This document shows positions 36,652 to 45,200 of a stretch of DNA of 64,000 nt, in pieces. The notes under the pieces are model-generated. The model had not been told where the DNA came from. It saw only the letters and a program-made list of their open reading frames with translations, and made no database searches. The DNA is from Bacteroidia bacterium (GTDB lineage Bacteria > Bacteroidota > Bacteroidia > Bacteroidales > UBA932). The stretch is from assembly GCA_021153285.1 (NCBI GenBank), contig JAGKTT010000005.1, positions 6,019-70,018 of the forward strand. The letters run 5' to 3'. The number at the start of each line of letters is the position of its first letter. Position 1 is the first letter of the stretch. Made by a program: the position numbers and the translations under genes.

Positions 36652-37572
36652 ATGGACCAGTCAAAAATCGAGCGTCTGCTCCATCTTGTTATGCTGATGG
36701 CCGGCAAAACCGACTATACGGTAGAAGAAATCGCCGACCGGCTTAGGATTTCTTCACGATCTGTATACAGATATATCGACACCCTGCGAGCCTGCCGTTT
36801 CGTTATCGACAAAAGGCGGTCAAACTTATATAAGCTAGTCAAGATACCGGGAATCTCAGTTGATTTCAACAAATTAATATATTTTTCCGAAGAAGAGGCG
36901 TATATCATCAATTCACTTATCAGCGCTCTTGACGGTGGGAGTTCCATAAAAGCCAACCTCCAAAAGAAACTTAGTGCGATTTACAGCCTGACCAGTCTGG
37001 CTGAGTTAACTGTCAGTAAAGAATGTACTCGAAATACTGGAATCCTGGGAGAAGCGATACAAGGGCACAAAACCGTGATTCTCAGAGCTTATGAATCAGC
37101 AAATTCAGATAAGACATCGGACAGGATTGTAGAGCCTTTTGCCTTCACGACAAATTACATTGATATATGGGCGTACGATCTGGACAAAAATTGCAACCGC
37201 ATCTTTAAAATATCCAGAATAGGTTCAGTTGACATTCTTGACGAACAATGGACCAATGAATCAAAGCACTGTAAGTCCACTACAGATTGCTTCAGAATGA
37301 GCGGAGATGCATCAATTCCCGTGAGGATGGTGTTAACCCTCCGTGCAAAGAACCTCCTTTTAGAGGAATATCCATTGGCTGCCAAGAGCCTCAGCCAATC
37401 AGGAGAAAACTGGATATTTAAAACCAACGTACGTGATCTGGCCGGAGTCGGCCGTTTCGTTGTTAGTCTCGCAGGAGAAATCAGAATCATAGATTCCCCT
37501 CAATTGGAACAATATATAAGGGAATATACTGAAAGGCATCTGATACCATACATAACAGAAAGCGAGACCTGA
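36652..37572 (+). CDS. WYL-domain transcriptional regulator
   Basis: 306 residues from ATG 36652 (a TTG six codons earlier is possible). Residues 1-60 are a DeoR-type winged helix: YTVEEIADRLRISSRSVYRYIDTLRA. Residues about 130-235 form a divergent WYL domain (AIQGHKTVILRAYESANSD, VEPFAFTTNYIDIWAYDLD) and the tail has a WCX-like end (GVGRFVVSLAGEIRIIDSPQ). WYL proteins bind nucleic acid or nucleotides and regulate CRISPR systems in several lineages (e.g. type I-D, Cas13d accessory). It lies inside the repeat-bounded unit, and its 3' end overlaps the tracrRNA terminator hairpin on the other strand. Confidence 0.85.
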   Translation: MDQSKIERLLHLVMLMAGKTDYTVEEIADRLRISSRSVYRYIDTLRACRFVIDKRRSNLYKLVKIPGISVDFNKLIYFSEEEAYIINSLISALDGGSSIKANLQKKLSAIYSLTSLAELTVSKECTRNTGILGEAIQGHKTVILRAYESANSDKTSDRIVEPFAFTTNYIDIWAYDLDKNCNRIFKISRIGSVDILDEQWTNESKHCKSTTDCFRMSGDASIPVRMVLTLRAKNLLLEEYPLAAKSLSQSGENWIFKTNVRDLAGVGRFVVSLAGEIRIIDSPQLEQYIREYTERHLIPYITESET

Positions 37573-37632
37573 CGGCCCCGCCTTAAATGTTTTCACAACG
37601 GAATAATCCTTATTGTGAATTGCTTCGAAATT
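37553..37632 (-). ncRNA. tracrRNA of the type II-C system
   Basis: Minus strand, about 80 nt. The first 21 bases (37632-37612) are an anti-repeat pairing with bases 2-23 of the CRISPR repeat with one base missing. A short nexus hairpin GGATTATTCC follows, then TTGTGAAAACATTTAAGG and a terminator-like hairpin GCGGGGCC - GTCA - GGTCTCGC (37581-37562) with a U-rich tail. Promoter: TTG (37666-37664), 19 bases, TATCTTTG (37644-37637), TSS near 37632. Orientation opposite to cas9. The layout matches Bacteroidota II-C tracrRNAs. Confidence 0.88.
37562..37581 (-). terminator. tracrRNA terminator hairpin
   Basis: An 8-bp stem with two G-U pairs and loop GTCA, followed by TTTCTGT on the minus strand. 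The WYL gene stop (37570-37572) lies in the loop. Confidence 0.65.
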
Positions 37633-37652
37633 TCTGCAAAGATATGCATTAG

Positions 37653-37683
37653 TTTGAGAAAAGCAATAAACTTGTTAAATTTA
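37653..37683 (+). promoter_or_regulatory. Promoter candidate of cas9, interleaved with tracrRNA promoter
   Basis: Plus strand TTTG (37653-37656), 19 bases, TAAATTTA (37676-37683; consensus TAnnTTTG with the last base changed). The minus-strand tracrRNA promoter occupies 37637-37666, so the two divergent promoters overlap. Confidence 0.5.
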
Positions 37684-37706
37684 CTACAAAAAGAAAATCA
37701 CACAAT

Positions 37707-40700
37707 ATGAAAAAGATACTTGGACTTGATTTGGGAACAAACAGCATCGGATGGGCCGTTGTAACGGAAGAGCATAAAGACAACTCTTCCTTTCTCACCG
37801 GAATAGATGCGGCAGGAAGTAGAATAATACCGATGTCAGCCGATATAATGGGAGATTTTGAAAAAGGAAACAGCGTTTCTCAAACCAGAGATAGAACCGG
37901 ATATCGAGGTACACGCAGACTTCGTGAAAGATTTCTTTTAAGAAGAGAAAGACTCCATCGGGTTTTGAAATTGATGGGGTTCCTTCCTCATCACTACTCT
38001 GAATCTTTAGACGGATATGGAAAGTTCAAGAAAGGCCTGGAGCCCAAAATCGAATGGGTCAAAAATGATTCTGGGAAATACGAGTTTATATTCCAAAGTT
38101 CGTTCGATGCAATGATTGAAGATTTTATTGCATTACATCCTGATATGTACAATAGGAAAGTACCTGCAGACTGGACTTTGTACTATCTCCGCAAGAAAGC
38201 TCTTACAAAAAAGATAGAAAAGGAAGAGCTTGCCTGGATACTGCTCAACTTCAATCAGAAAAGAGGATATTACCAACTCCGTGGTGAAGAAGAGGAACAA
38301 GATTCTTCCAAGCGAGAAGAGTATATGAAGCTGACAGTATCGGATGTTACCGATACTGGAGATAAAAAGGGGAAGAATACTTGGTATAACGTCACATTAT
38401 CTAACGGATTGATATACAAAAGAGCTTCAGAACATCCATTAGACTGGATCGGTAAAGAGAAGGAATTTATCGTGACAACTCAGCTTGAAAAAGACGGAAG
38501 CATAAAGAAGGACCGAGATGGAGAAGCGAAGATTTCAATAAGAGCACCTAAAGAAGACGATTGGAGTCTATTAAAGAAACGCACCGAATCTGATATTGAG
38601 AATTACGGCAAAACCGTAGGTGCATTTATCTATGACCATATTTTATCAAAACCGGATATTAAAGTCATCGGCAAGCTAGTAAGAACTATAGAGCGCAAAT
38701 ACTATCGAGAGGAACTGAAGGAGATTATCAGGAAGCAATGTGAATTTCACTCCGAGCTGACTGATTCCGCATTGTACAAACTCTGCATAAATGAACTATA
38801 TCCCAACAACGAATCATATCGAAACAGTATCGCCGGAAAAGACTTTGCATATCTCCTTGCAGAAGATATAATCTTCTATCAAAGACCCTTGAAAAGCAAG
38901 AAACACTTGATAAGCAATTGTCCATACGAAACAAGAATATACAAGGACCAAGAAAGCAGAGAGATAAAAACAGAGCACATTAAATGTATATCCAGATCAC
39001 ATCCTCTTTTTCAGGAGTTCAGAATCTGGCAGTTTATAAGTAATCTCCGAATATACTCAAATGATGGAGATCACAAAGATGTAACAGGAGAATACCTCTG
39101 CGACATCAAGGATTGGGAAAGGCTGTTCGAGTTCTTGAATGATAAGAAAGAAATTGATCAGACCACTTTCGTGACAAAGTTTCTCGGTTTAAAGAAGTCA
39201 GGAGAAAAGCTGCCTCTACGTTGGAACTACGTAGAAGATAAGAAATATCCTTGTAACAAGACTAGATACGAAATCGCTGCAAAGTTGCAGAAAGATGAGT
39301 ACCTCAAGCTGACAGATGATCTGTTAATTAAGATATGGCATTTACTGTATTCAGTTAAGACGAAAGAAGAAATTGATGCTGTATTCTCTGAACAGAAGGC
39401 AGGTACCGGCGGTATATACGATGAACTTTTGACTCATTTATCTGCTGAGACAATTCAAAAACTCAAATCGGTCAGATTCGAAGAAGAAGATTATGGATCA
39501 TATTCAGAAAAAGCTGTAAAGAGGCTGCTCTCACTTATGCGTATAGGTAAATATTGGTCAGTAGATTCCATTGATTCCAAGACAAGAGAAAGAATTGACA
39601 AAATCCTCTCTGGAGAAATCGATCCAAACATTAAGGACAATATTAGACAAAGGGCCTACGCGTTTACAGAAGTCTCAGATTTCCAGGGGCTTCCTGTTTG
39701 GTTTGCGTGCTACATAGTATATGGAAGACACTCAGAAGGGAAAGAAGTAAGGAAATGGCACACACCAAAAGACATCGATAATTTCTTGACTGACTTCAAA
39801 CAACATTCGTTGAGAAATCCAATTGTAGAGCAGGTCGTAACTGAAACTCTCAGAACAGTAAGAGATATATGGACAAAGACTGGCAGAATCGACGAAATCC
39901 ACATCGAACTGGGAAGAGAGTTAAAAAGCACGAGTGAACAAAGAGCAAGAATTACACGAAGGAATATTGAAAACGAAAACACCAATCAGAGAATCAGAAC
40001 TTTATTAAGCGAGTTCCTTAATCCAGAGTTTGAGATTGAAGGAGTTCGTCCTTATTCCCCGACCCAACAGGATATTTTAAAAATATATGAGGAAGCAGTA
40101 CTTCAAAGCAGCATTGAGAGAGATGAGGACATAAACAATATCATCAGCAAACTGAATTCACCTGAAGCGACCAGACGTCCAAGCAGAAGTGAAATACTAA
40201 GATACAAGCTTTGGCTCGATCAAAAGTATTGTTCACCTTACACCGGACAGCCTATTCCCCTGGCAAAGCTTTTCACTCACGAATACGAAATCGAACATAT
40301 CATTCCTCAGTCAAGATATTTTGACGATTCATTCAACAACAAAGTAATCTGCGAATCAGCTGTCAATAAACTGAAAGACCGTCTATTAGGAAAAGAGTTT
40401 ATAGGCAGGCACCACGGGGAAATCGTCCCTCTCGGAAACGGTCGTACTGTAACCATTTTGTCAGAGGAATCATACGAAGTATTTGTTAAGAAACACTATG
40501 CCGGGAATAGGGATAAAATGAGAAATCTTCTTCTGGATGATATTCCTGACGGTTTCATAGAAAGACAGATAAATGACACCAGATATATCAGCAGATACAT
40601 AATGTCATTACTTTCAAATATTGTAAGAGAAGAAATTTCTCCTAGCGTATTTGAGGAAGAAGCGACTTCAAAGAATCTGATTGCTTGTAATGGTAGTATT

Positions 40701-42260
40701 ACCACTCGTCTTAAAAAGGACTGGGGACTGAACGATGTATGGAACAGCATCGTACTTTCAAGGTTTGTAAGGATGAACACTATAAGCGGTACTGATAAAT
40801 TTACCTCTGTTAATTCTGAGGGACATATTATTCCTTGTATGCCTGACGATCTATGTAAAGGCGTCAGCAAGAAAAGAATAGATCATAGGCATCACACTAT
40901 GGACGCGATAGTCATTGCCTGTGCGTCAAGAAGTCACATCCACTTACTTAATAATGAAGCGGCCAAATCTTCTAACAAGGCCATAAGACATCAGTTGTCG
41001 CACAAGTTGAGAAGATATGAAAAAGTCATCATCAACGGAGAGGAACGACAGGTGGCCAAGGAATTCCTCAAACCGTGGAGTACATTCACACAAGATGCCA
41101 GGATGGTGCTCGAGAGCATAATAGTAAGCTTCAAACAAAACCTAAGGATAATCAATAAGGCTACGAACAAATACATATCATATTACGATGAAGAAGGTCA
41201 TCTAAGACAAGATAAATCAGGCAAGCCTGTCAAGGGGATGACTGCTCAGAAAGCCAATGCTGACTGGTGGGCAGTCAGAAAGCCTCTTCATAAGGATACC
41301 GTATTTGCAAAAGTACGCTTAAGAAAGGAGAAAGATGTAAGATTGTCAGCTGCATTACAGAATCCTGACGTAATTGTCAATAAAGAGTTAAAGAAAGAGA
41401 TCAAGCAGCTCCTGGCTTTAGGATATGACGAAAAACGCATAAAGAAATTCTTCACCGAAGGAGAGAACAAGGATATCTGGGCAGATTTTAATCCTAACAA
41501 GATTAAGGTATATTATTTTACTGATGATACATTTGCGACGAGAAAAGCAATCGACGAAAGTTTTGACAGAAATAAGATTGAGACTTCCGTTACAGATACC
41601 GGCATTCAGAAAATACTTCTCAATCACCTCGATGAAAACGCAAATGATCCTAAGGTTGCATTCAGTGCGGATGGTATAGAAAGAATGAATGCCAATATAC
41701 GAAAACTGAATGACGGAAAGGAGCATAAGCCTATCAGCAAGGTACGTATATATGAGGCCGCCAATAAATTCGCCGTAGGCTCAACTGGAAACAAAAAAGA
41801 CAAATATGTAGAAGCCGCCAAAGGCACAAATCTATATTTTGCAGTATACTCGAACAAAGATGGCAAACGGTCATTTGAGACAATTGCCCTAAATGAGGTA
41901 ATTGAGAGACTTAAGAACGGCCTCTCTCCTGTGCCTGAGGTGAATAGCAGTAATGATAAACTACTGTTCTGGCTATCTCCAAATGATTTGGTTTACGTGC
42001 CTAGCGAAGAGGAAAGAAAAAACGGAATCTTACTTTCTACAATATGCACAGATAGAATATATAAAATGGTTTCATCATCAGGTATTCAGTGTCAATTTAT
42101 AAGTCATAGAGTAGCAAAATCAATAGTTGACAAGCTCGAATTTACACGACACAACAAGATGGAACGTGCAATCACTGGAGAAATGATCAAAGAAGTCTGC
42201 ATTCCAGTCAGAGTAAACAGACTTGGCGAGATCATTTATATAGGAACACCAAAGAACTAA
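37707..42260 (+). CDS. cas9: Cas9 endonuclease, type II-C
   Basis: 1517 residues. RuvC-I is KKILGLDLGTNSIGWAVV with Asp8; the arginine-rich bridge helix is about 61-90; RuvC-II is IDEIHIELGRE with Glu734; the HNH domain holds YEIEHIIPQS with His864 and FNNKV with Asn878; RuvC-III is HRHHTMDAIVIA with His1063 and Asp1066. All catalytic positions are present. About 450 residues follow RuvC-III and should form the WED and PAM-interacting domains; the PAM cannot be predicted by eye. Larger than most II-C Cas9 but usual for Bacteroidota. No csn2 or cas4, hence II-C. The gene looks more A-rich than its neighbours. A Bro-N gene follows after 5 bp. Confidence 0.98.
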   Translation: MKKILGLDLGTNSIGWAVVTEEHKDNSSFLTGIDAAGSRIIPMSADIMGDFEKGNSVSQTRDRTGYRGTRRLRERFLLRRERLHRVLKLMGFLPHHYSESLDGYGKFKKGLEPKIEWVKNDSGKYEFIFQSSFDAMIEDFIALHPDMYNRKVPADWTLYYLRKKALTKKIEKEELAWILLNFNQKRGYYQLRGEEEEQDSSKREEYMKLTVSDVTDTGDKKGKNTWYNVTLSNGLIYKRASEHPLDWIGKEKEFIVTTQLEKDGSIKKDRDGEAKISIRAPKEDDWSLLKKRTESDIENYGKTVGAFIYDHILSKPDIKVIGKLVRTIERKYYREELKEIIRKQCEFHSELTDSALYKLCINELYPNNESYRNSIAGKDFAYLLAEDIIFYQRPLKSKKHLISNCPYETRIYKDQESREIKTEHIKCISRSHPLFQEFRIWQFISNLRIYSNDGDHKDVTGEYLCDIKDWERLFEFLNDKKEIDQTTFVTKFLGLKKSGEKLPLRWNYVEDKKYPCNKTRYEIAAKLQKDEYLKLTDDLLIKIWHLLYSVKTKEEIDAVFSEQKAGTGGIYDELLTHLSAETIQKLKSVRFEEEDYGSYSEKAVKRLLSLMRIGKYWSVDSIDSKTRERIDKILSGEIDPNIKDNIRQRAYAFTEVSDFQGLPVWFACYIVYGRHSEGKEVRKWHTPKDIDNFLTDFKQHSLRNPIVEQVVTETLRTVRDIWTKTGRIDEIHIELGRELKSTSEQRARITRRNIENENTNQRIRTLLSEFLNPEFEIEGVRPYSPTQQDILKIYEEAVLQSSIERDEDINNIISKLNSPEATRRPSRSEILRYKLWLDQKYCSPYTGQPIPLAKLFTHEYEIEHIIPQSRYFDDSFNNKVICESAVNKLKDRLLGKEFIGRHHGEIVPLGNGRTVTILSEESYEVFVKKHYAGNRDKMRNLLLDDIPDGFIERQINDTRYISRYIMSLLSNIVREEISPSVFEEEATSKNLIACNGSITTRLKKDWGLNDVWNSIVLSRFVRMNTISGTDKFTSVNSEGHIIPCMPDDLCKGVSKKRIDHRHHTMDAIVIACASRSHIHLLNNEAAKSSNKAIRHQLSHKLRRYEKVIINGEERQVAKEFLKPWSTFTQDARMVLESIIVSFKQNLRIINKATNKYISYYDEEGHLRQDKSGKPVKGMTAQKANADWWAVRKPLHKDTVFAKVRLRKEKDVRLSAALQNPDVIVNKELKKEIKQLLALGYDEKRIKKFFTEGENKDIWADFNPNKIKVYYFTDDTFATRKAIDESFDRNKIETSVTDTGIQKILLNHLDENANDPKVAFSADGIERMNANIRKLNDGKEHKPISKVRIYEAANKFAVGSTGNKKDKYVEAAKGTNLYFAVYSNKDGKRSFETIALNEVIERLKNGLSPVPEVNSSNDKLLFWLSPNDLVYVPSEEERKNGILLSTICTDRIYKMVSSSGIQCQFISHRVAKSIVDKLEFTRHNKMERAITGEMIKEVCIPVRVNRLGEIIYIGTPKN

Positions 42261-42265
42261 TCAAG

Positions 42266-43111
42266 ATGAACGAGATAAAATTATTCCAAGATAAAAGAAT
42301 CCGCTCTTCTTGGAACGAGGAAGAGGATCAGTGGTATTTTTCCATAGAAGATATAATAACGGCATTGACAGATAGTGTCGATCCTAAACAATATATAAAA
42401 CGAATGAAATCACGCGATTCCCTACTACGCTTCAACTGGGGTACAATTTGTACCCTGGTTGAAATGAACGGTAATGACGGTAAACGTAGGAAGATAATGG
42501 CCGCTAATACCAAAGCGGTTTTCCGGATAATCCAATCTATTCCTTCACCTAAAGCAGAGCCTTTTAAACAATGGCTTGCACAAGTCGGCTATGACAGAAT
42601 ATTGGAAATCGAGAATCCTGAACTGGCGCAAGAAAGGATGAAGAGTCTATATGAACAAAAAGGATATCCAAAAGATTGGATTGACAAAAGACTCAGGGGA
42701 ATTGCAATCAGGCAGAATCTTACTGACGAATGGAAGAAAAGAGGAATCACTGAAGAAAAAGAATATGCAATCCTTACTGCGGAAATATCCAGAGCGACCT
42801 TTGGCATAACACCATCAGAATATAAAGATATAAAAGGATTAACAGGAAAGAATCAGAATCTTCGTGACCATATGGACGATTTGGAACTGATCTTTACAAT
42901 GCTCGGAGAGAGAGTAACTACGGAGATATCTCAAAAAGAAGAGCCTGAAACTTTTTCGGAAAATAAAATGGTTGCCAGGCGAGGTGGTAATGTAGCTGGA
43001 ATTGCAAGAAAGGAAACTGAAAAAGAACTTGGTAGAAGCATTGTTTCGTCAAGCAATTATTTACCAAAAGAATCCTCTGGCAACGAGCTCGAGCTCTTTG
43101 ATGACCAATAA
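42266..43111 (+). CDS. Bro-N/DinD-like protein inside the cas operon
   Basis: 281 residues. The N-terminal Bro-N part reads WYFSIEDIITALTDSVDP (23-40), IMAANTKAVFRIIQSIPSPKAEPFKQWLAQVG (78-108); the middle has WIDKRLRGIAIRQNLTDEW and EYAILTAEISRATFGI; the C-terminal NLRDHMDDLELIFTMLGE and NKMVARRGGNVAGIAR segment resembles the DinD tail pattern. The family comprises phage antirepressor-like proteins and E. coli DinD, a damage-inducible inhibitor of RecA. Here it lies 5 bp after cas9 and 9 bp before cas1, so it is very likely part of the operon. ELELF (274-278) resembles a sliding-clamp-binding peptide. A CRISPR role is inference. Confidence 0.85.
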   Translation: MNEIKLFQDKRIRSSWNEEEDQWYFSIEDIITALTDSVDPKQYIKRMKSRDSLLRFNWGTICTLVEMNGNDGKRRKIMAANTKAVFRIIQSIPSPKAEPFKQWLAQVGYDRILEIENPELAQERMKSLYEQKGYPKDWIDKRLRGIAIRQNLTDEWKKRGITEEKEYAILTAEISRATFGITPSEYKDIKGLTGKNQNLRDHMDDLELIFTMLGERVTTEISQKEEPETFSENKMVARRGGNVAGIARKETEKELGRSIVSSSNYLPKESSGNELELFDDQ

Positions 43112-43120
43112 GTTACTCAT

Positions 43121-44044
43121 ATGATAAAACGTACGCTATATTTCGGGAACCCGGCCTACCTATCACTAAAGATGAGACAGCTGGTAGTACGGATGGCTCA
43201 AAGTGAGGACGGTGACCTTCCTACTGGGGAGGAAGTAGTACGGACATTACCAATCGAGGACCTTGGGGTCATAATACTTGACAACAAGCAGATTACCATT
43301 ACTCAAGGCGCGATGGAAGCACTTCTGGAAAATAATTGTGCGGTAATTACTTGCAACTCCAAAAGAATGCCGGTAGGACTGATGCTGCCCTTGGCTGGAA
43401 ATACCGTACAGAACGAGCGTTTCAGGAGCCAGATTGATTCATCACTCCCCCTTCGGAAACAGCTATGGCAGCAGACGATTGAAGCAAAAATCCGCAATCA
43501 GGCAGCTGTACTTAAATACGTGACTGGCGAAGAGCACAAGAATATGCTCAAATGGTCCGAATCAGTCCGGAGTGGAGATACAGGCAATATGGAAGCAAGA
43601 GCTGCAGTATATTATTGGAAAACCATTTTCCCGGACAATCCGTATTTTGTCAGAGAGCAGGACGCTGACGGACCCAATGCTCTGTTAAATTATGGATACG
43701 CAATTTTAAGAGCTGTCGTTGCCAGGGCACTCGTTGGAAGTGGTTTATTGCCTACATTGGGGATTCATCATCACAATAGGTACAACGCCTATTGTCTGGC
43801 AGATGATATAATGGAACCATATCGGCCATATGTTGACAAACTAGTCACAGAGTTACTGGACGAAGATGCAACAGGAGAACTTAATGCAACAGTTAAAGTG
43901 AGACTATTGAATATACCTGTAATCGAAGTAGTTATCAACGAGCGGAGAAGTCCTTTAATGATTGCTGTATCACAGACTACGACATCATTGGTAAAATGCT
44001 TCAGAGGTGAGAGCAGGAGGCTGGCATATCCGGAAATGCAATAA
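43121..44044 (+). CDS. cas1: Cas1 integrase, type II
   Basis: 307 residues. Metal-site residues are in NMEARAAVYYW (Glu158), GIHHHNRYNAYC (His217) and ADDIMEPYRP (Glu232), spaced as in type II Cas1. N-terminal beta-sandwich (LYFGNPAYLSLKMRQLVV) and helical C-terminal domain of normal length. With Cas2 it inserts new spacers. Cas2 starts directly after the stop with no gap. Confidence 0.97.
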   Translation: MIKRTLYFGNPAYLSLKMRQLVVRMAQSEDGDLPTGEEVVRTLPIEDLGVIILDNKQITITQGAMEALLENNCAVITCNSKRMPVGLMLPLAGNTVQNERFRSQIDSSLPLRKQLWQQTIEAKIRNQAAVLKYVTGEEHKNMLKWSESVRSGDTGNMEARAAVYYWKTIFPDNPYFVREQDADGPNALLNYGYAILRAVVARALVGSGLLPTLGIHHHNRYNAYCLADDIMEPYRPYVDKLVTELLDEDATGELNATVKVRLLNIPVIEVVINERRSPLMIAVSQTTTSLVKCFRGESRRLAYPEMQ

Positions 44045-44377
<333 letters not shown>

Positions 44378-44409
44378 CGACAGAAACATAAAACCAATGT
44401 ATATAAGGC

Positions 44410-44440
44410 AAAAAATCCGGCCCTTTGCCGGATTTTTTAG
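44410..44440 (+). terminator. Intrinsic terminator after cas2
   Basis: AAAATCCGGC - loop CCTTT - GCCGGATTTT, followed by T residues. It lies between cas2 and the CRISPR array and could stop transcripts from either side. Confidence 0.9.
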
Positions 44441-44492
44441 TTCCTGTTAACCATTACTAACTCTTTAACTAAGAATACATTACAGAGATTAA

Positions 44493-44773
44493 GCTGTTAT
44501 CAGTCTGTCAAAGATAAAAATTTCGAAAGCAATTCACAACAGCCGTAAGAAAATCCTCTATTATCTTTGTGCTGTTATCAGTCTGTCAAAGATAAAAATT
44601 TCGAAAGCAATTCACAACAGTGGAGCGGTGCAGGTGAACGGAACCTCAGCTGTTATCAGTCTGTCAAAGATAAAAATTTCGAAAGCAATTCACAACATAG
44701 AAAGATTTGGTAAAATTACATTGGTGCTGTTATCAGTCTGTCAAAGATAAAAATTTCGAAAGCAATTCACAAC
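44493..44773 (-). CRISPR. Type II-C CRISPR array, 4 repeats and 3 spacers
   Basis: Four identical 48-bp repeats at 44493-44540, 44571-44618, 44649-44696 and 44726-44773; spacers of 30, 30 and 29 bp. The crRNA sense is the minus strand, where the repeat starts GTTGTGAATTGCTTTCGAAA and pairs with the tracrRNA. Bases 2-4 (TTG), a 20-base spacer and 25-32 (TATCTTTG) form a Bacteroidota promoter inside each repeat. The array is 115 bp after cas2 and ends 12 bp before direct repeat B. No repeat is degenerate. Confidence 0.98.
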
Positions 44774-44785
44774 AATCGGCGCAGT

Positions 44786-44944
44786 AACTAACCCATTGAG
44801 CGGAAAATCGGGCATTGAACACTGTCTGACCGCTCAATGGGTCAAGAAACAGACCCGTTGAGCGACCGCAGTGGTATGAGAGCTGGATTTTCCGCTCAAC
44901 GGGTTTAGCAATATGCAGCAGAACCACTATCTTTGCACCCGGAA
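44786..44944 (+). repeat. 159-bp direct repeat, copy B (right boundary of CRISPR-Cas unit)
   Basis: Second copy of 36315-36473 with one base changed. It starts 12 bp after the last CRISPR repeat and ends at the 5' edge of the HAD gene remnant. Its TATCTTTG (44928-44935) would have been the promoter of the HAD gene. The offset between copies is 8,471 bp. Confidence 0.97.
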
Positions 44945-44945
44945 A

Positions 44946-45200
44946 CAGAATCTAACGATTAAGAGCAGGATAAAACTAGTGATATTGGACTTTGACGGGA
45001 CATTGGGAGATACGACGGCGCTGATTGTGCGGACGACGCAGGTCGTGATGGTAGGCGACACGATATTCGACATCGAAATGGGATTGAATACCGGTACGAA
45101 GACCTGTGGCGTCACTTATGGAAACAGTTCCAGAGCCAGCCTCGCCAAGGCTGACTGGCTTATAGACGGTTTCGGACAATTAGCTGATCTGATAAACTAG
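44946..45200 (+). pseudogene. HAD-family phosphatase gene with large internal deletion
   Basis: The frame has HAD motif I, KLVILDFDGTLGDTTALIVRT, fused directly to the motif III/IV end, VVMVGDTIFDIEMGLNTGTKTCGVTYGNSSR. The cap and core between them, usually more than 100 residues in phosphoglycolate-phosphatase-like HADs, are gone without loss of frame. No good ATG stands at the start of the HAD part; an ATG at 44913 lies in the direct repeat and GTG at about 44979 is internal. Likely inactive. It abuts direct repeat B and overlaps the dehydrogenase gene by 4 bp. Confidence 0.85.

Noticed and set aside
44378..44492. csn2, cas4 or a second tracrRNA near the array
   Set aside because: Only a terminator and about 50 bp of AT-rich DNA are present; the one anti-repeat seen lies upstream of cas9.
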